Source: Limnohabitans sp. Rim8
Lineage (GTDB): Bacteria > Pseudomonadota > Gammaproteobacteria > Burkholderiales > Burkholderiaceae_C
Assembly (NCBI GenBank): GCA_945875955.1
Contig: CAMCNQ010000003.1
Span: forward strand, 1 to 33,005
DNA length: 33,005 nucleotides
Direction of reading: 5' to 3'
Each line of letters starts with the position of its first letter. The first letter of the stretch is position 1. A program made the translations under genes and the position numbers. Below are positions 9,049-18,951 of the stretch, in pieces. The notes beneath the pieces are model-generated. The model was given only the letters and a program-made list of their open reading frames with translations. It searched no databases and was not told the DNA's origin.

Positions 9049-9972
9049 ATGCCCCAAACCGCCCCGCTGCACCGACTGGACCAACGCGCCTTGGCTGTGG
9101 CCCTGGTCTTGGTGGTCATCTGGGGGGGCAACTTCACCTTGCAAAAATACCTGTTTGGCCTGATCTCACCGGCCGGATTTTTGTGGGCCCGTTACCTGAT
9201 CATGCCCGTCTGTGCGCTGCTGCTGATGCGCTGGCGATTTGGCCGCTGGCTGCCGCCCTTGCCCCGCAAAGACTGGTTGCACATGGCGTGGCTGGGCTTC
9301 ATTGGCCATTCTTTGCATGTGGGCCTGGTCACCTACGGCATCCACTGGTCCACGGCCTTTTCCAGCTCGGTCATCCTCGCCTGCGGCCCGATTTTCACCC
9401 TCATCATCTTGCGCGTTCAGGGCGTGGAGCGGCTCAGCCTGACCCAACTGGCGGGCGTTTCATTGGCGTTTGTTGGGGTCTTGGTGTTTTTGTCCGACAA
9501 GCTGCTGGGCGGCCAGTGGCGCGCTGGTGGGGGCGATTTGGTGCTGCTGGTCGCAGCGGGGTTTTTCTCTTTTTACACCGTGTCCGTAAAACCGGTGATG
9601 GAAAAGCATGGCCCGGTTTTGACCATGGGCTATGCCACGCTGCTCGGCGGCATGCCGGTGATGCTGTTGTCTGTGCCTGCGGGCCTGGATGCCCCATGGT
9701 CTGTGCTGGACTTTTGGGCATGGGTGGGCTTGCTTTGGTCGATTTTGGTGTCGGCCTTCTTTGGGTGGCTGGCCTGGGGCTGGATCAACACCGTGCGCGG
9801 CGTTGCCCGCAGCGCCCCGCTGCTGTATTTGATGCCCCCCATGGCGGGCTTGTTCGCTTGGGCCATCTCGGGTGAGCACTACACCTGGATCAAAATCGCG
9901 GGGGCGGGTGTCACCTTGCTGGGGGTGGCGCTGGCGCAGTTCGCCGGCCAAATCCGCTTTCGCTGGCGCTGA
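9049..9972 (+). CDS. EamA/DMT-family transporter
   Basis: LVLVVIWGGNFTLQKYLFGLISPAGFLWARYLIMPVCALLLM and second EamA repeat; ATG at 9049 chosen. Confidence 0.9.
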   Translation: MPQTAPLHRLDQRALAVALVLVVIWGGNFTLQKYLFGLISPAGFLWARYLIMPVCALLLMRWRFGRWLPPLPRKDWLHMAWLGFIGHSLHVGLVTYGIHWSTAFSSSVILACGPIFTLIILRVQGVERLSLTQLAGVSLAFVGVLVFLSDKLLGGQWRAGGGDLVLLVAAGFFSFYTVSVKPVMEKHGPVLTMGYATLLGGMPVMLLSVPAGLDAPWSVLDFWAWVGLLWSILVSAFFGWLAWGWINTVRGVARSAPLLYLMPPMAGLFAWAISGEHYTWIKIAGAGVTLLGVALAQFAGQIRFRWR

Positions 9973-9978
9973 GGACGC

Positions 9979-10737
9979 TCAGCGCAGCCAGGTGTCGTAG
10001 CCGGTTTTGCAGATCAGCGCCAACACCACCAAGATGAAGACTTGACGCACAAAACCCGAACCGTGCTTGAGCGCCAAGCGGGTGCCAATCAGGCTGCCCA
10101 CAATGTTGGACACGGCCATGGCCAGCGCCAGATGCCACCAGACATGGCCTTGAATCGCAAACAGCACCAGGGCTGAAAAATTGGTGGCCACGTTGATGAA
10201 CTTGGCCGAGGCCGAGGCGTTCAAAAAGTCATAACCCATCAGCCGCACATAGGCAAACACCAAGAAACTGCCCGTGCCCGGGCCAAAAAAGCCGTCGTAA
10301 AAGCCAATGCATAAGCCAATGCCTGCGGCCATTGAGGCCTCTTGCGCACCCACAAACCGGGGTGCATGGTGGCGGCCCATGTCTTTTTTAGCCAGGGTAT
10401 AGAGCAGCAGCAAGGCCAGCATGACGGGCAAGGCTTTGCGAAACAAGGTGGGGTCCACCTGGGTCACCGCAAAAGCCCCCACCAACGAACCCAGCAGGCC
10501 CGCGCCCGCTGCGGGCACCAAGGAGCGCCAAGGCATGACCACTTTGCGGCTGTACTGCGCCGCCGCAAAAGCCGTGCCCCAAATGGAGGCGCTTTTGTTG
10601 GTGCCAAACAAAGTGGCTGGCTGTACCCCCGGGAAGGTGGCAAACAGGGCAGGCAACAAAATCAGGCCGCCACCGCCGACGATGGCGTCCACCAAACCGG
10701 CCAGCAGCGAGGCCAGCGAGACAATCAATAATTCCAT
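9979..10737 (-). CDS. TSUP-family (TauE/SafE-like) permease
   Basis: LLAGLVDAIVGGGGLILLPALFATFPGVQPATLFGTNKSASIWGTAFAA...GFYDGFFGPGTGSFLVFAYV. Confidence 0.93.
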   Translation of the reverse strand: MELLIVSLASLLAGLVDAIVGGGGLILLPALFATFPGVQPATLFGTNKSASIWGTAFAAAQYSRKVVMPWRSLVPAAGAGLLGSLVGAFAVTQVDPTLFRKALPVMLALLLLYTLAKKDMGRHHAPRFVGAQEASMAAGIGLCIGFYDGFFGPGTGSFLVFAYVRLMGYDFLNASASAKFINVATNFSALVLFAIQGHVWWHLALAMAVSNIVGSLIGTRLALKHGSGFVRQVFILVVLALICKTGYDTWLR

Positions 10738-10781
10738 GCGGCGATTGTGGCATTGGCGTTTCTGGCCACCGGCTTGCAGCC

Positions 10782-10808
10782 AAAAAAAAGCGCCGCTTGC
10801 GCGGCGCT
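10782..10808 (-). terminator. Strong intrinsic terminator on the minus strand with no clear cognate gene
   Basis: Minus strand reads AGCGCCGC-GCAA-GCGGCGCT then TTTTTTT; 8-bp GC-rich perfect stem plus U tract. Confidence 0.75.
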
Positions 10809-10944
10809 AGAAAATTCACATCTCGTGCGGATGCTGGTTCCTGTTCGAGTTTTTAGGCTTGAGTTGTCTCCTCGGCCCTCGGGATGCAGGTACTGCTTTG
10901 CATCAAGAACCTGCAATGTAAGTGAACATGGCTCCAAGCAGCCT

Positions 10945-10975
10945 CAGGGATTTCCCCATTTTGGGGAAATCCCTG
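10945..10975. repeat. 31-bp perfect inverted repeat
   Basis: CAGGGATTTCCCCA-TTT-TGGGGAAATCCCTG, 14-bp perfect arms. Confidence 0.9.
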
Positions 10976-11009
10976 CCTGAAAGCCCGCAGGGCCGCCACT
11001 TATTCATTG

Positions 11010-11440
11010 GTTTACGCATTCTTTTTTCGTATTTGGCGCGTTTGCTGGGCGTGGTCTTCGGCCATCCATGGCGTCGCATTTTCGGCAAACACCAAGCTGG
11101 GGCTGTTGTTGCCGTTGGTGATGGTGTGCATCACCAACGGCATCGACCACGTGCAGGTCCGCGACTTCGCGCACTGGCAAGCACTTGAACATCGCCAGTG
11201 GGTTGTTGTTGCACCCCATGCGGGTGATGCCCGCCGGGCGGTAAATGGTGCTGCGTGGCGCTCTTGGAGAACGCACCCAATTGGCGGGGTGCCATGCTGG
11301 TGGGGCCATTGCATGTGAGCGCGTAATCCGACCCGATCATGGCCTTGCTCTTCAGGCGGGTGGCCAAGGTGTTGAGGGTCTTGGTTCTTTTGACTTTTCA
11401 GACCATGCGGATTTGCAAAGGGTCTTGCAAAATGGCCCCT
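11010..11440 (-). pseudogene. Degraded C-terminal fragment of a GMC-family oxidoreductase
   Basis: Minus-strand frames give, in order, CNGPTSMAPRQLGAFSKS, then AGITRMGCNNNPLAMFKCLPVREVADLHVVDA, then (shifted frame) LVMHTITNGNNSPSLVFAENA; this is the order of GMC C-terminal motifs broken by frameshifts. Confidence 0.72.
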
Positions 11441-11542
11441 AAAGCCCCCAGTATGGGGCGCGCCAAGCGGGTGTTGCTTGCACCCGTCTTTTGATTCTCA
11501 GCCTCGGCTTGATCGGGGCCGCCGGGGCAGGGAAATCGCCAT

Positions 11543-12658
11543 TCAGGCAGGTGTTGATTGGGGCAAATTGGCGCGTACGGGGCTGGTCATATTGCCCTTG
11601 AAGTCGGTCCAGCATTCGCGGGTGAAGTCGTACATCTTGCAGTTTTTAGCGGTCTCGAAATACCATTTCCATGAAAAACGCTGAACGATGATGCGTCCGG
11701 GCAGCATTTGTTCCAGCTTGGCTTGGGCTTGCTTCAGGCGGTAAAGCGGGATGCTCATGTCCACATGGTGGGCGGTGTGCTCCATGATGTGGTGCATCAA
11801 GGCACCAATGTTGAAGGGGAAGGTCAGGTGAACCGTGGTTGAGACAAACGGCGCGGCCTTGATCCATGCGGACTTGTTGTCGTGCCAAGACACCTTGACG
11901 TGCGTGTGGTGCACATAGACCACAAAGCCGATCATGCTGTTCCAAAAGAAAAAGGGCACAGCCACACCCAACAGCAAAGACAGCCACACCGACTGACCGG
12001 TGTAAACCGCAGCCGCGGCAATGGTGGCGATCCAAAACCCCCCAAACAGCGAGACCAGCATGCTGTCTTTCAGAAAAATCGGACGGCGTGTGGGCATGTG
12101 GGTCTTGTTGGGGAAAAACTCGCGTTTCCACCAAATCTCGATCATGTAATACAGGCCGGGTGCCCAGCCGCTGCGGTAGGCGCGCTCTAACAAACGTTGC
12201 AAGGGGTTCAGTGCATCAAATTCGGCAGCCGTCAGCGGGGTCCATACAAAATCCACCCCCTTGAGGTTGGTGTAGCCGTGGTGCACCACGTTGTGTCCGG
12301 TGTCCCACAGGCTGTAAGGCGTGAGCGATGGCAAAAACGCGATGCGCCCGAGCACTTTGTTCAGCTCCCGGTGGGGCGTCAAACTTTGGTGGCAAGCGTC
12401 GTGACCAATGATGAACAAGCGCCCAATGACAAAACCAGCGGCCAGGCCGCAAAGCAGTTTGGCCCAGACCGCATCCAAAGCCAGGGTGCCGGTGATCAAA
12501 GTGAAAAACAGGGCGTAATCCACGCCTAAAAGCACGAGCGCCTTGAGCGTGCTGCGCTCAGACAACGGGACCAACCACTCGCGCAGTGTTTTTCTGTGCG
12601 GCAGCGGATGGTCCAGTGGAATCGGTTGGTCGGTGGTCGGTGTGTGTGATGCGGTCAT
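11543..12658 (-). CDS. Membrane fatty acid desaturase (Delta12/omega-6-type)
   Basis: His boxes HDACHQS, HNVVHHGYTN, HHIMEHTAHHVD in a multi-TM protein. Confidence 0.9.
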   Translation of the reverse strand: MTASHTPTTDQPIPLDHPLPHRKTLREWLVPLSERSTLKALVLLGVDYALFFTLITGTLALDAVWAKLLCGLAAGFVIGRLFIIGHDACHQSLTPHRELNKVLGRIAFLPSLTPYSLWDTGHNVVHHGYTNLKGVDFVWTPLTAAEFDALNPLQRLLERAYRSGWAPGLYYMIEIWWKREFFPNKTHMPTRRPIFLKDSMLVSLFGGFWIATIAAAAVYTGQSVWLSLLLGVAVPFFFWNSMIGFVVYVHHTHVKVSWHDNKSAWIKAAPFVSTTVHLTFPFNIGALMHHIMEHTAHHVDMSIPLYRLKQAQAKLEQMLPGRIIVQRFSWKWYFETAKNCKMYDFTRECWTDFKGNMTSPVRANLPQSTPA

Positions 12659-12888
12659 GACACTTCTATATGAAACAGATGAATATGAGTTTAGTCGCCC
12701 GGCCGTGCCCCAGCGATGACAAGGATCAATTTAGCATGCCAAGCCATTTCTGACAGCCAAAGCCATTGGCGTCAGACGGTATATGCCCGCTTGTGTGGGG
12801 CGCGAAATGCCGCATTGGGCCTTGAAAGAAGCTGCCATGTAACCAAATCCGTGGGAAAATTGAAATCAAATTACATGGAGACAGCCGA

Positions 12889-14319
12889 ATGCCCCGTCGC
12901 GCCACCAAAATCGTTGCCACCTTAGGACCAGCTTCCAGCGATCCCGACTTGCTAGAAGCCATGATCCGAGGCGGCGTCAACGTCGTGCGGTTGAACTTCA
13001 GCCATGGCAAAGCCCAAGACCATGTGGACCGGGCCCGTCTGGTGCGTGAAGCCTCCAAGCGCGCTGGGCGCGAAGTGGCCATCATGGCCGACCTGCAAGG
13101 CCCCAAGATCCGCGTTGGCAAGTTTGCAGAGGGCAAGGTCATGCTCGAGCCGGGCATGCCTTTCGTGCTGGACGCCTCGCGCACCGAGCCTGGCGATTTG
13201 CAAGGCGTGGGCCTGGATTACAAAGAATTGCCCCGCGACGTGAAAGCCGGTGACGTGCTCTTGCTCAACGACGGGCTGATCGTGCTGAATGTGACCGCTG
13301 TCAAAGGCGAGCAGGTGCACACCACGGTGAAACTCGGCGGTGAGTTGTCCAACAACAAGGGCATCAACAAACAAGGCGGCGGCCTGACCGCGCCCGCGCT
13401 GACTGCCAAGGACATGGAAGACATCAAAACCGCCATGGGCCTGATGGCCGACTACGTGGCGGTGAGCTTTCCCAAAAACGCCACCGACATGGAAATGGCG
13501 CGCCAACTGTGCAATGTGGCCGGAGCCGAATACGGGCACAAACCGGGCTTGATTGCCAAGATCGAACGCGCCGAGGCCATTCCTCACCTCGAGGCCATCT
13601 TGCTGGCCAGCGACGGCATCATGGTGGCGCGCGGGGATTTGGCGGTGGAAGTGGGCAACGCCGCCGTACCCGCTTTGCAAAAACGCATGATCAAGATGGC
13701 CAAGTTGCACGACAAAGTCGTCATCACCGCCACCCAGATGATGGAAAGCATGATCACCAACCCTGTGCCTACCCGCGCCGAGGTGTCCGATGTGGCCAAT
13801 GCCGTGCTCGACGGCACCGATGCCGTGATGCTCAGCGCCGAAACCGCAGCGGGCAAGTACCCGCTGGAGACGGTGCTGGAAATGGCCAAAATCTGCGAAG
13901 CGGCCGAAAACGCCGAAGACACCTCGCTGGATGGCAACTTCAAAGGGCAGTTCAGCCGCATCGACCAGTCCATTGCCATGGGGGCCTTGTTCACCGCCCA
14001 CCACTTGGGTGCCAAGGCCATTGTGGCCATGACCGAGTCAGGCTCTACCGCTTTGTGGATGAGCCGCCACCGGGTGCACATCCCGATTTACGCGCTGACC
14101 ACCAAACTCACCTCACAGCGCAAGATGGCGCTTTACCGCAATGTGCGCCCCTTGCTGATGGACACCAGCGCAGACCGGGACACTGCCTTGGCCGAAGCCG
14201 AAATGCACCTGAAAAACCGGAACATCGTGGCCACGGGCGATGTGTACGCCATCACCTGCGGAGAACCCATGGGCTCGCCCGGCGGCACCAACATGCTGAA
14301 AATCTGCAAAGTCGGCTGA
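12889..14319 (+). CDS. pyk: Pyruvate kinase
   Basis: RRATKIVATLGPASSDPDLLEAMIRGGVNVVRLNFSHG, MVARGDLAVEVG, ATQMMESMITNPVPTRAEVSDVANAVLDGTDAVMLSAETA. Confidence 0.98.
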   Translation: MPRRATKIVATLGPASSDPDLLEAMIRGGVNVVRLNFSHGKAQDHVDRARLVREASKRAGREVAIMADLQGPKIRVGKFAEGKVMLEPGMPFVLDASRTEPGDLQGVGLDYKELPRDVKAGDVLLLNDGLIVLNVTAVKGEQVHTTVKLGGELSNNKGINKQGGGLTAPALTAKDMEDIKTAMGLMADYVAVSFPKNATDMEMARQLCNVAGAEYGHKPGLIAKIERAEAIPHLEAILLASDGIMVARGDLAVEVGNAAVPALQKRMIKMAKLHDKVVITATQMMESMITNPVPTRAEVSDVANAVLDGTDAVMLSAETAAGKYPLETVLEMAKICEAAENAEDTSLDGNFKGQFSRIDQSIAMGALFTAHHLGAKAIVAMTESGSTALWMSRHRVHIPIYALTTKLTSQRKMALYRNVRPLLMDTSADRDTALAEAEMHLKNRNIVATGDVYAITCGEPMGSPGGTNMLKICKVG

Positions 14320-14517
14320 TGTTTTTTGCCCGGGGCCCCATGCAAGCAAGTCTGCATTCGGCGTCTCAACCGGCAACAATGCCGTTTTCTCAAAGTGGGC
14401 AGGTTGGCAGAACTTGAGAGATGCGGCCACCCAATGCGTGAAAAACCGGCTGATGGTGACAAGGCAAAACCACCGCGTGCGCGCCTATAAAACCGACAAC
14501 GGCGGTGACCAGAATTT

Positions 14518-15879
14518 TCAGCTGGTTTTTTGGTCTGGCTTTGCGCTTTGTTTTCTGCCAATCGGGTAGTACTCCAAACCATGCTGTGTGACTTCATCCA
14601 CTTGATAAAGGTTGCGGCCATCAATGATCACAGGCGTCTTCAACCTGGACTTGATCTCGACAAAGTCTGGGCAAAGAAAGACCTTCCATTCGGTGACGAT
14701 CAACAGGGCGTCAGCCGGATGAACCCCATCGAGTGCGGCGATGGGCGTGTCGGCCATCGTGAGCCTGGTTTCGTTGCAGAACACAGACCGGGTCTTGGGC
14801 ATGGCCATGGGGTCGTAAGCAGAAATGCTGGCACCCGCAGCCAAAAGATCAGCGATGAGTTCAAGGCTGGGAGCCTGCCGTACATCGTCGGTGTTGGGCT
14901 TGAATGCCAATCCCCAGACAGCGAAATGCTTGTCGGTGAGGTCATCGCCAAACCGGGCTTTCACCTTTTGGCCAAGAAGGTGTTTTTGCAGATGGTTGGT
15001 CGCGTCCACGGCATTGAGGACTTTGAGATCAAGGCCGTGGTCGGCAGCCGTCTTTGTCAGCGCCTTGACATCTTTAGGAATACAGGAGCCGCCGTAACCG
15101 CAACCGGGATGCAGGAAGTGGTGGCCAATACGGGGATCAGCGCCAATGCCCTGACGGACGGATTCAATGTCTGCTCCTAGGCATTCAGCCAGCTTGGCCA
15201 TCTCGTTCATAAAGCTGATGCGGGCAGCAAGCATGGCGTTGGCGGCATATTTGGTGAGCTCTGCCGAGCGGACATCCATCACTATAAAGCGTTCATGTGT
15301 CGCCTGAAAAGGCGCATAGAGGGTGCGCATAAGACCGATGGCTTGCGCATCATCGGCACCAAGGATGATGCGGTCGGGATGCATAAAATCCTCAATGGCA
15401 GCACCCTCCTTGAGGAATTCCGGGTTTGAAACAACGCCGAACGGCAGATCCATCTTTCGGTCAGAAAGTTCCTTCGCAATGATGGCGCGCACGGTGTCGG
15501 CCGTACCTACGGGAACGGTGGATTTGTCCACGATGACTTTGTATTCGGTCATGTATTGACCGATGTTGCGCGCGGCAGTCACGACGTACTGCAGATCAGC
15601 CGAATCATCTTCATTGGACGGCGTGCCAACCGCAATAAACTGAATGGCGCCGTGCGCAACCGCCTGGGCCACGTCAGTGGTGAATCTGAGGCGACCCGCT
15701 TCGACGTTTCGGCCAACCATTTCAAGCAGACCGGCTTCAAAAATGGGCATGCCACCGGCATTCAAGATGCGAATCGTCTCTTCATTGAGGTCTAGGCACA
15801 GCACGCTGTTGCCGACCTCGGCCAAACATGCGCCGCTGACCAAGCCCACATAGCCTGTCCCGATGACTGTGATTTTCAT
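14518..15879 (-). CDS. ugd: UDP-glucose 6-dehydrogenase
   Basis: [42 protein letters not shown] (catalytic Cys), [20 protein letters not shown]. Confidence 0.97.
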   Translation of the reverse strand: MKITVIGTGYVGLVSGACLAEVGNSVLCLDLNEETIRILNAGGMPIFEAGLLEMVGRNVEAGRLRFTTDVAQAVAHGAIQFIAVGTPSNEDDSADLQYVVTAARNIGQYMTEYKVIVDKSTVPVGTADTVRAIIAKELSDRKMDLPFGVVSNPEFLKEGAAIEDFMHPDRIILGADDAQAIGLMRTLYAPFQATHERFIVMDVRSAELTKYAANAMLAARISFMNEMAKLAECLGADIESVRQGIGADPRIGHHFLHPGCGYGGSCIPKDVKALTKTAADHGLDLKVLNAVDATNHLQKHLLGQKVKARFGDDLTDKHFAVWGLAFKPNTDDVRQAPSLELIADLLAAGASISAYDPMAMPKTRSVFCNETRLTMADTPIAALDGVHPADALLIVTEWKVFLCPDFVEIKSRLKTPVIIDGRNLYQVDEVTQHGLEYYPIGRKQSAKPDQKTS

Positions 15880-16078
15880 TCTCTGGTCTGTGCTCTCGTT
15901 AAGGGGCCGATTCAAACACAAAGTGCAATAAGGACGAGGCCGTTAAGGGGTGGCTGCGAATGTCTTTATCAAGGCGCTCACCTTGTTGCTGTGCACCTGT
16001 CCAAGGAATTGAGCTGAAATGAATGGAATGGTTTTGGCTCAGCAAGGGACTGGTTTTTCGCGGGCAGCTTTACCAATA

Positions 16079-17179
16079 TCAGCCCGGTTTCACAGTTTCA
16101 GAGGGTTTATTTTGCCAGCTGTTTTTACGGGAGGCTGAAAAGTCTGCAGCCACATGGGCCCACCAATGGCGCACATAATTGATTTTATTGGCGTGGCAAA
16201 AAACCTCCGGAGCCACCCGAGTCAGCACGGGCAATTGGTTCCACGGCACATTGATAAAAACGTGATGTTCCAGGTGGTAACCCGTATTAAATAGAAACCA
16301 GTTAATGGGCCCATAGGTAGAGCGCGTGGGCACAGTTTCATTATCGCCGTCATGCTCACTGAGCGACTGTCCAAGGTTCATGACACCCATTTTTCCCAAG
16401 AATAAAGACAGCGCCCAATTGTGGTAAAGCCAGGCCCAAATGCCAATAAACCAGAACAGCAAGACGTTGGTGAGCAAGGAAACCGCGATGAACATCAGGC
16501 GCTCATGGGTCGTCGGATGAGAGCTTGGAATAAGTCGATCGGTGTCCTTGACGGGCAATCCCGTCGCGGCACGGTAAAACCTGGGCGCAAGGCAGTCAGA
16601 AACAACAAAACCAAACGGCAGACAATGGAGCGCGAGAATCACCAGTGTCACCAGCCGTTGGCGAAAGGGATGTTGGTTTTTGTAGGCATGGCGGGCGGCA
16701 AGGGCGAACCGATCTTCATGCTCGTAATCACGCTGATAGTCTCCCTGATGGCGGTGATGGCTGGAGAGATGTTCATGCTGATACGTCAATTGCTTGCTGA
16801 ATGAGCCAAGTACCATCTCCAGCCCCAAATCGCACAAGCGTTTTGGCCATTGGGCCCGAAAAATCATGCGGTGGGCCGTTTCATGGACCAGACCGCCTGC
16901 GGCATGGATGAGCAATTGCCCCAAGAAAAAGGCAGCCACAAACGTCAAGAGCAGATTGGCCTGGTTTTGCACCAAAGCAGCCACGCCCCAATGAATCACC
17001 AGCAAAACGGGTATGGCAAGCGCAGTCCACGGATTATTGCCAAACAAAAGAATTAACTCCGGATGCCGGGCAAGCGCCTGTCCCCGCATCTTGGCATGCT
17101 GTTCAGACTGCACTGAACGCGCAGCGCGTTTCATGCGTTGCGCACCAAGTCGAGGGTTGCCAAAAGTGGTCTCATTCAT
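16079..17179 (-). CDS. Sphingolipid Delta4-desaturase/C4-hydroxylase-like membrane desaturase
   Basis: HETAH, HLSSHHRHQGD, YGPINWFLFNTGYHLEHHVFINVPWNQLPVLTRVAPE; the last segment closely parallels the remembered DEGS1 C-terminal box [37 protein letters not shown]. Confidence 0.8.
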   Translation of the reverse strand: MNETTFGNPRLGAQRMKRAARSVQSEQHAKMRGQALARHPELILLFGNNPWTALAIPVLLVIHWGVAALVQNQANLLLTFVAAFFLGQLLIHAAGGLVHETAHRMIFRAQWPKRLCDLGLEMVLGSFSKQLTYQHEHLSSHHRHQGDYQRDYEHEDRFALAARHAYKNQHPFRQRLVTLVILALHCLPFGFVVSDCLAPRFYRAATGLPVKDTDRLIPSSHPTTHERLMFIAVSLLTNVLLFWFIGIWAWLYHNWALSLFLGKMGVMNLGQSLSEHDGDNETVPTRSTYGPINWFLFNTGYHLEHHVFINVPWNQLPVLTRVAPEVFCHANKINYVRHWWAHVAADFSASRKNSWQNKPSETVKPG

Positions 17180-17431
17180 GAGAGTAGATGCTCAAAAATT
17201 AAATACTATGAATTAACGGTTATGAAAATAAAATGGCAGTCTACCTGTTGGTATTATCTCAATAATGCCTGTTTGGTGTTGATGATTTTCACTGACGAAA
17301 TCAGAATTGAACATTCAACACAACGGCTTTGAAGTGCATTTGGACCACGCATCACCGCATGCAACAGGGGTGCGCGACAAACGCCTTTGAGCGTATCATT
17401 CCCATTTTGGGTTTTCATTATTCTGGCTTTT

Positions 17432-17686
17432 ATGACTGCTTCAAACACGCTGACTCTGCTGAAAAGCACGCTCCAAAAGCTGGGCAAGATTGACCCAAGC
17501 ACCGTCACCCTGGAAGCCAGCTTGTCATCGCTCAACATCGACTCGCTGATGTTGCTCGACTTGTTATTTGAAGTGGAAGACAAATTGGGCATCAGGATCC
17601 CAAACGACACGCCAAACCCCAACACCATTGGTGAATTGGTCGACCTGGTAGACGACATTCGCGCCAAAACGGCGGCAGCACATTGA
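17432..17686 (+). CDS. Acyl carrier protein
   Basis: LEASLSSLNIDSLMLLDLLFEVEDKLGIRIP contains the DSL phosphopantetheinylation motif; ~84 aa. Confidence 0.92.
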   Translation: MTASNTLTLLKSTLQKLGKIDPSTVTLEASLSSLNIDSLMLLDLLFEVEDKLGIRIPNDTPNPNTIGELVDLVDDIRAKTAAAH

Positions 17687-18939
17687 ATTCGTTACGTCCC
17701 CGGCGGGTGGCGGTCACCGGCATGGGCATCGTCAGCCAATTTGGCAACGATCCCGACATCTTCTTTTCGCGACTTCTCGCGGGCACTTCAGGTATTCGCC
17801 TGTTCAGTCGCGATAACGAGCCGATTCCGATCAGCCTGCCAGCCGCGCCATGCGATGCCTTTGATGCCGATGAAACACTGGGGGCAGAAGTCGCACGCCT
17901 CATGGATCGTTATTCCCAAATGGGCCATGCAGCAAGCCTGAGTGCATGGCGCGATGCCGATCTTGAAATTTCAAATGAACGTCTGGATGGCGGGGTCAGC
18001 TGGGGTACCGCCTTGGGGGGCACCCACACGTTTGAGGACGGTTATCGAAACCTCTATCTGAAGTCCCCGCCGGGGCGCGTCTCGCCACTTGGCGTGGTGA
18101 TGGGCATGAACAACGCGTGTGCCTCGCATACGGCCATGAAACTTGGGCTGGCCGGCCCTTGTCATACTTTCTCGGTCGCTTGCTCATCGTCCACGATCGC
18201 CATTGGTGAAGGATATCGGCGCATCCGATCAGGCGAATGTACGGTTCAGCTGGTTGGCGGCTCGGATGCAACGCTGTCCTATGGTGTATTGACCGCTTGG
18301 AAAGCCATGCGCGTCCTCGCGGAAGGGGACGAAACTGAGGCCCCCCATGCTTGCCGACCCTTCGATGTCAGCCGCAAGGGACTGGTCCTGGGTGAGGGGG
18401 CTGGCGCTTTGGTGCTTGAGGACTGGGAGATGGCGCAACAACGAGGCGTGCGCATCTACGCTGAAATGCTTGGCTATGGAACCTCTTGCGACCATGCCCA
18501 TCTGGTTCGCCCCAATCAGGCCGGCCAGGTGCGCGCCCTTCGCATGGCGCAACAGGAGTCGGGGCTTGACCTGACGGCGTTTGGCCACATCAATACCCAC
18601 GGGACGGCCACGCGGGAAGGGGACCCAATTGAAATTGCCGCCATCACCGAAGTGTTCGGTGCGCATGCAAGCAATATCGCGGTGAATGCCACAAAATCGA
18701 TGCACGGTCACATGCTCGGTGCGACCGGGGCTGTAGAAACCATCGCCACGATCCTCGCACTAAAACATCAGATGATTCCTCCGACTGCAAATCTTCAGAA
18801 CATTGATCCGACTTGCCAAGGTGTGCGCCATGTCGCAGGCCAAGCGCTGTATTTACCGGACCTCAAAGCGGCCTTGTGCAACTCTTTCGCATTTGGTGGG
18901 AGCAATGCTGTATTGGCGTTTTGCCGAACTGAAACATGA
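17683..18939 (+). CDS. Beta-ketoacyl-ACP synthase (FabF/KAS II-like)
   Basis: VAVTGMGIVS, catalytic Cys SVACSSSTIAIGEGYRRIRSG, NTHGTATREGDPIE, NATKSMHGHMLGATGAVE; TTG start overlapping the ACP stop (TTGA). Confidence 0.93.
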   Translation: MNSLRPRRVAVTGMGIVSQFGNDPDIFFSRLLAGTSGIRLFSRDNEPIPISLPAAPCDAFDADETLGAEVARLMDRYSQMGHAASLSAWRDADLEISNERLDGGVSWGTALGGTHTFEDGYRNLYLKSPPGRVSPLGVVMGMNNACASHTAMKLGLAGPCHTFSVACSSSTIAIGEGYRRIRSGECTVQLVGGSDATLSYGVLTAWKAMRVLAEGDETEAPHACRPFDVSRKGLVLGEGAGALVLEDWEMAQQRGVRIYAEMLGYGTSCDHAHLVRPNQAGQVRALRMAQQESGLDLTAFGHINTHGTATREGDPIEIAAITEVFGAHASNIAVNATKSMHGHMLGATGAVETIATILALKHQMIPPTANLQNIDPTCQGVRHVAGQALYLPDLKAALCNSFAFGGSNAVLAFCRTET

Positions 18940-18951
18940 TTTTCATCCAAC

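Noticed and set aside
11468-11492. CGGGTG-ttgcttg-CACCCG-TCTTTT plus-strand terminator-like hairpin
   Set aside because: No plus-strand gene upstream and a short stem; insufficient support.
12952-14004. 350-aa minus-strand ORF opposite pyk
   Set aside because: His/Gly-rich antisense shadow translation of pyruvate kinase; no recognisable motifs.
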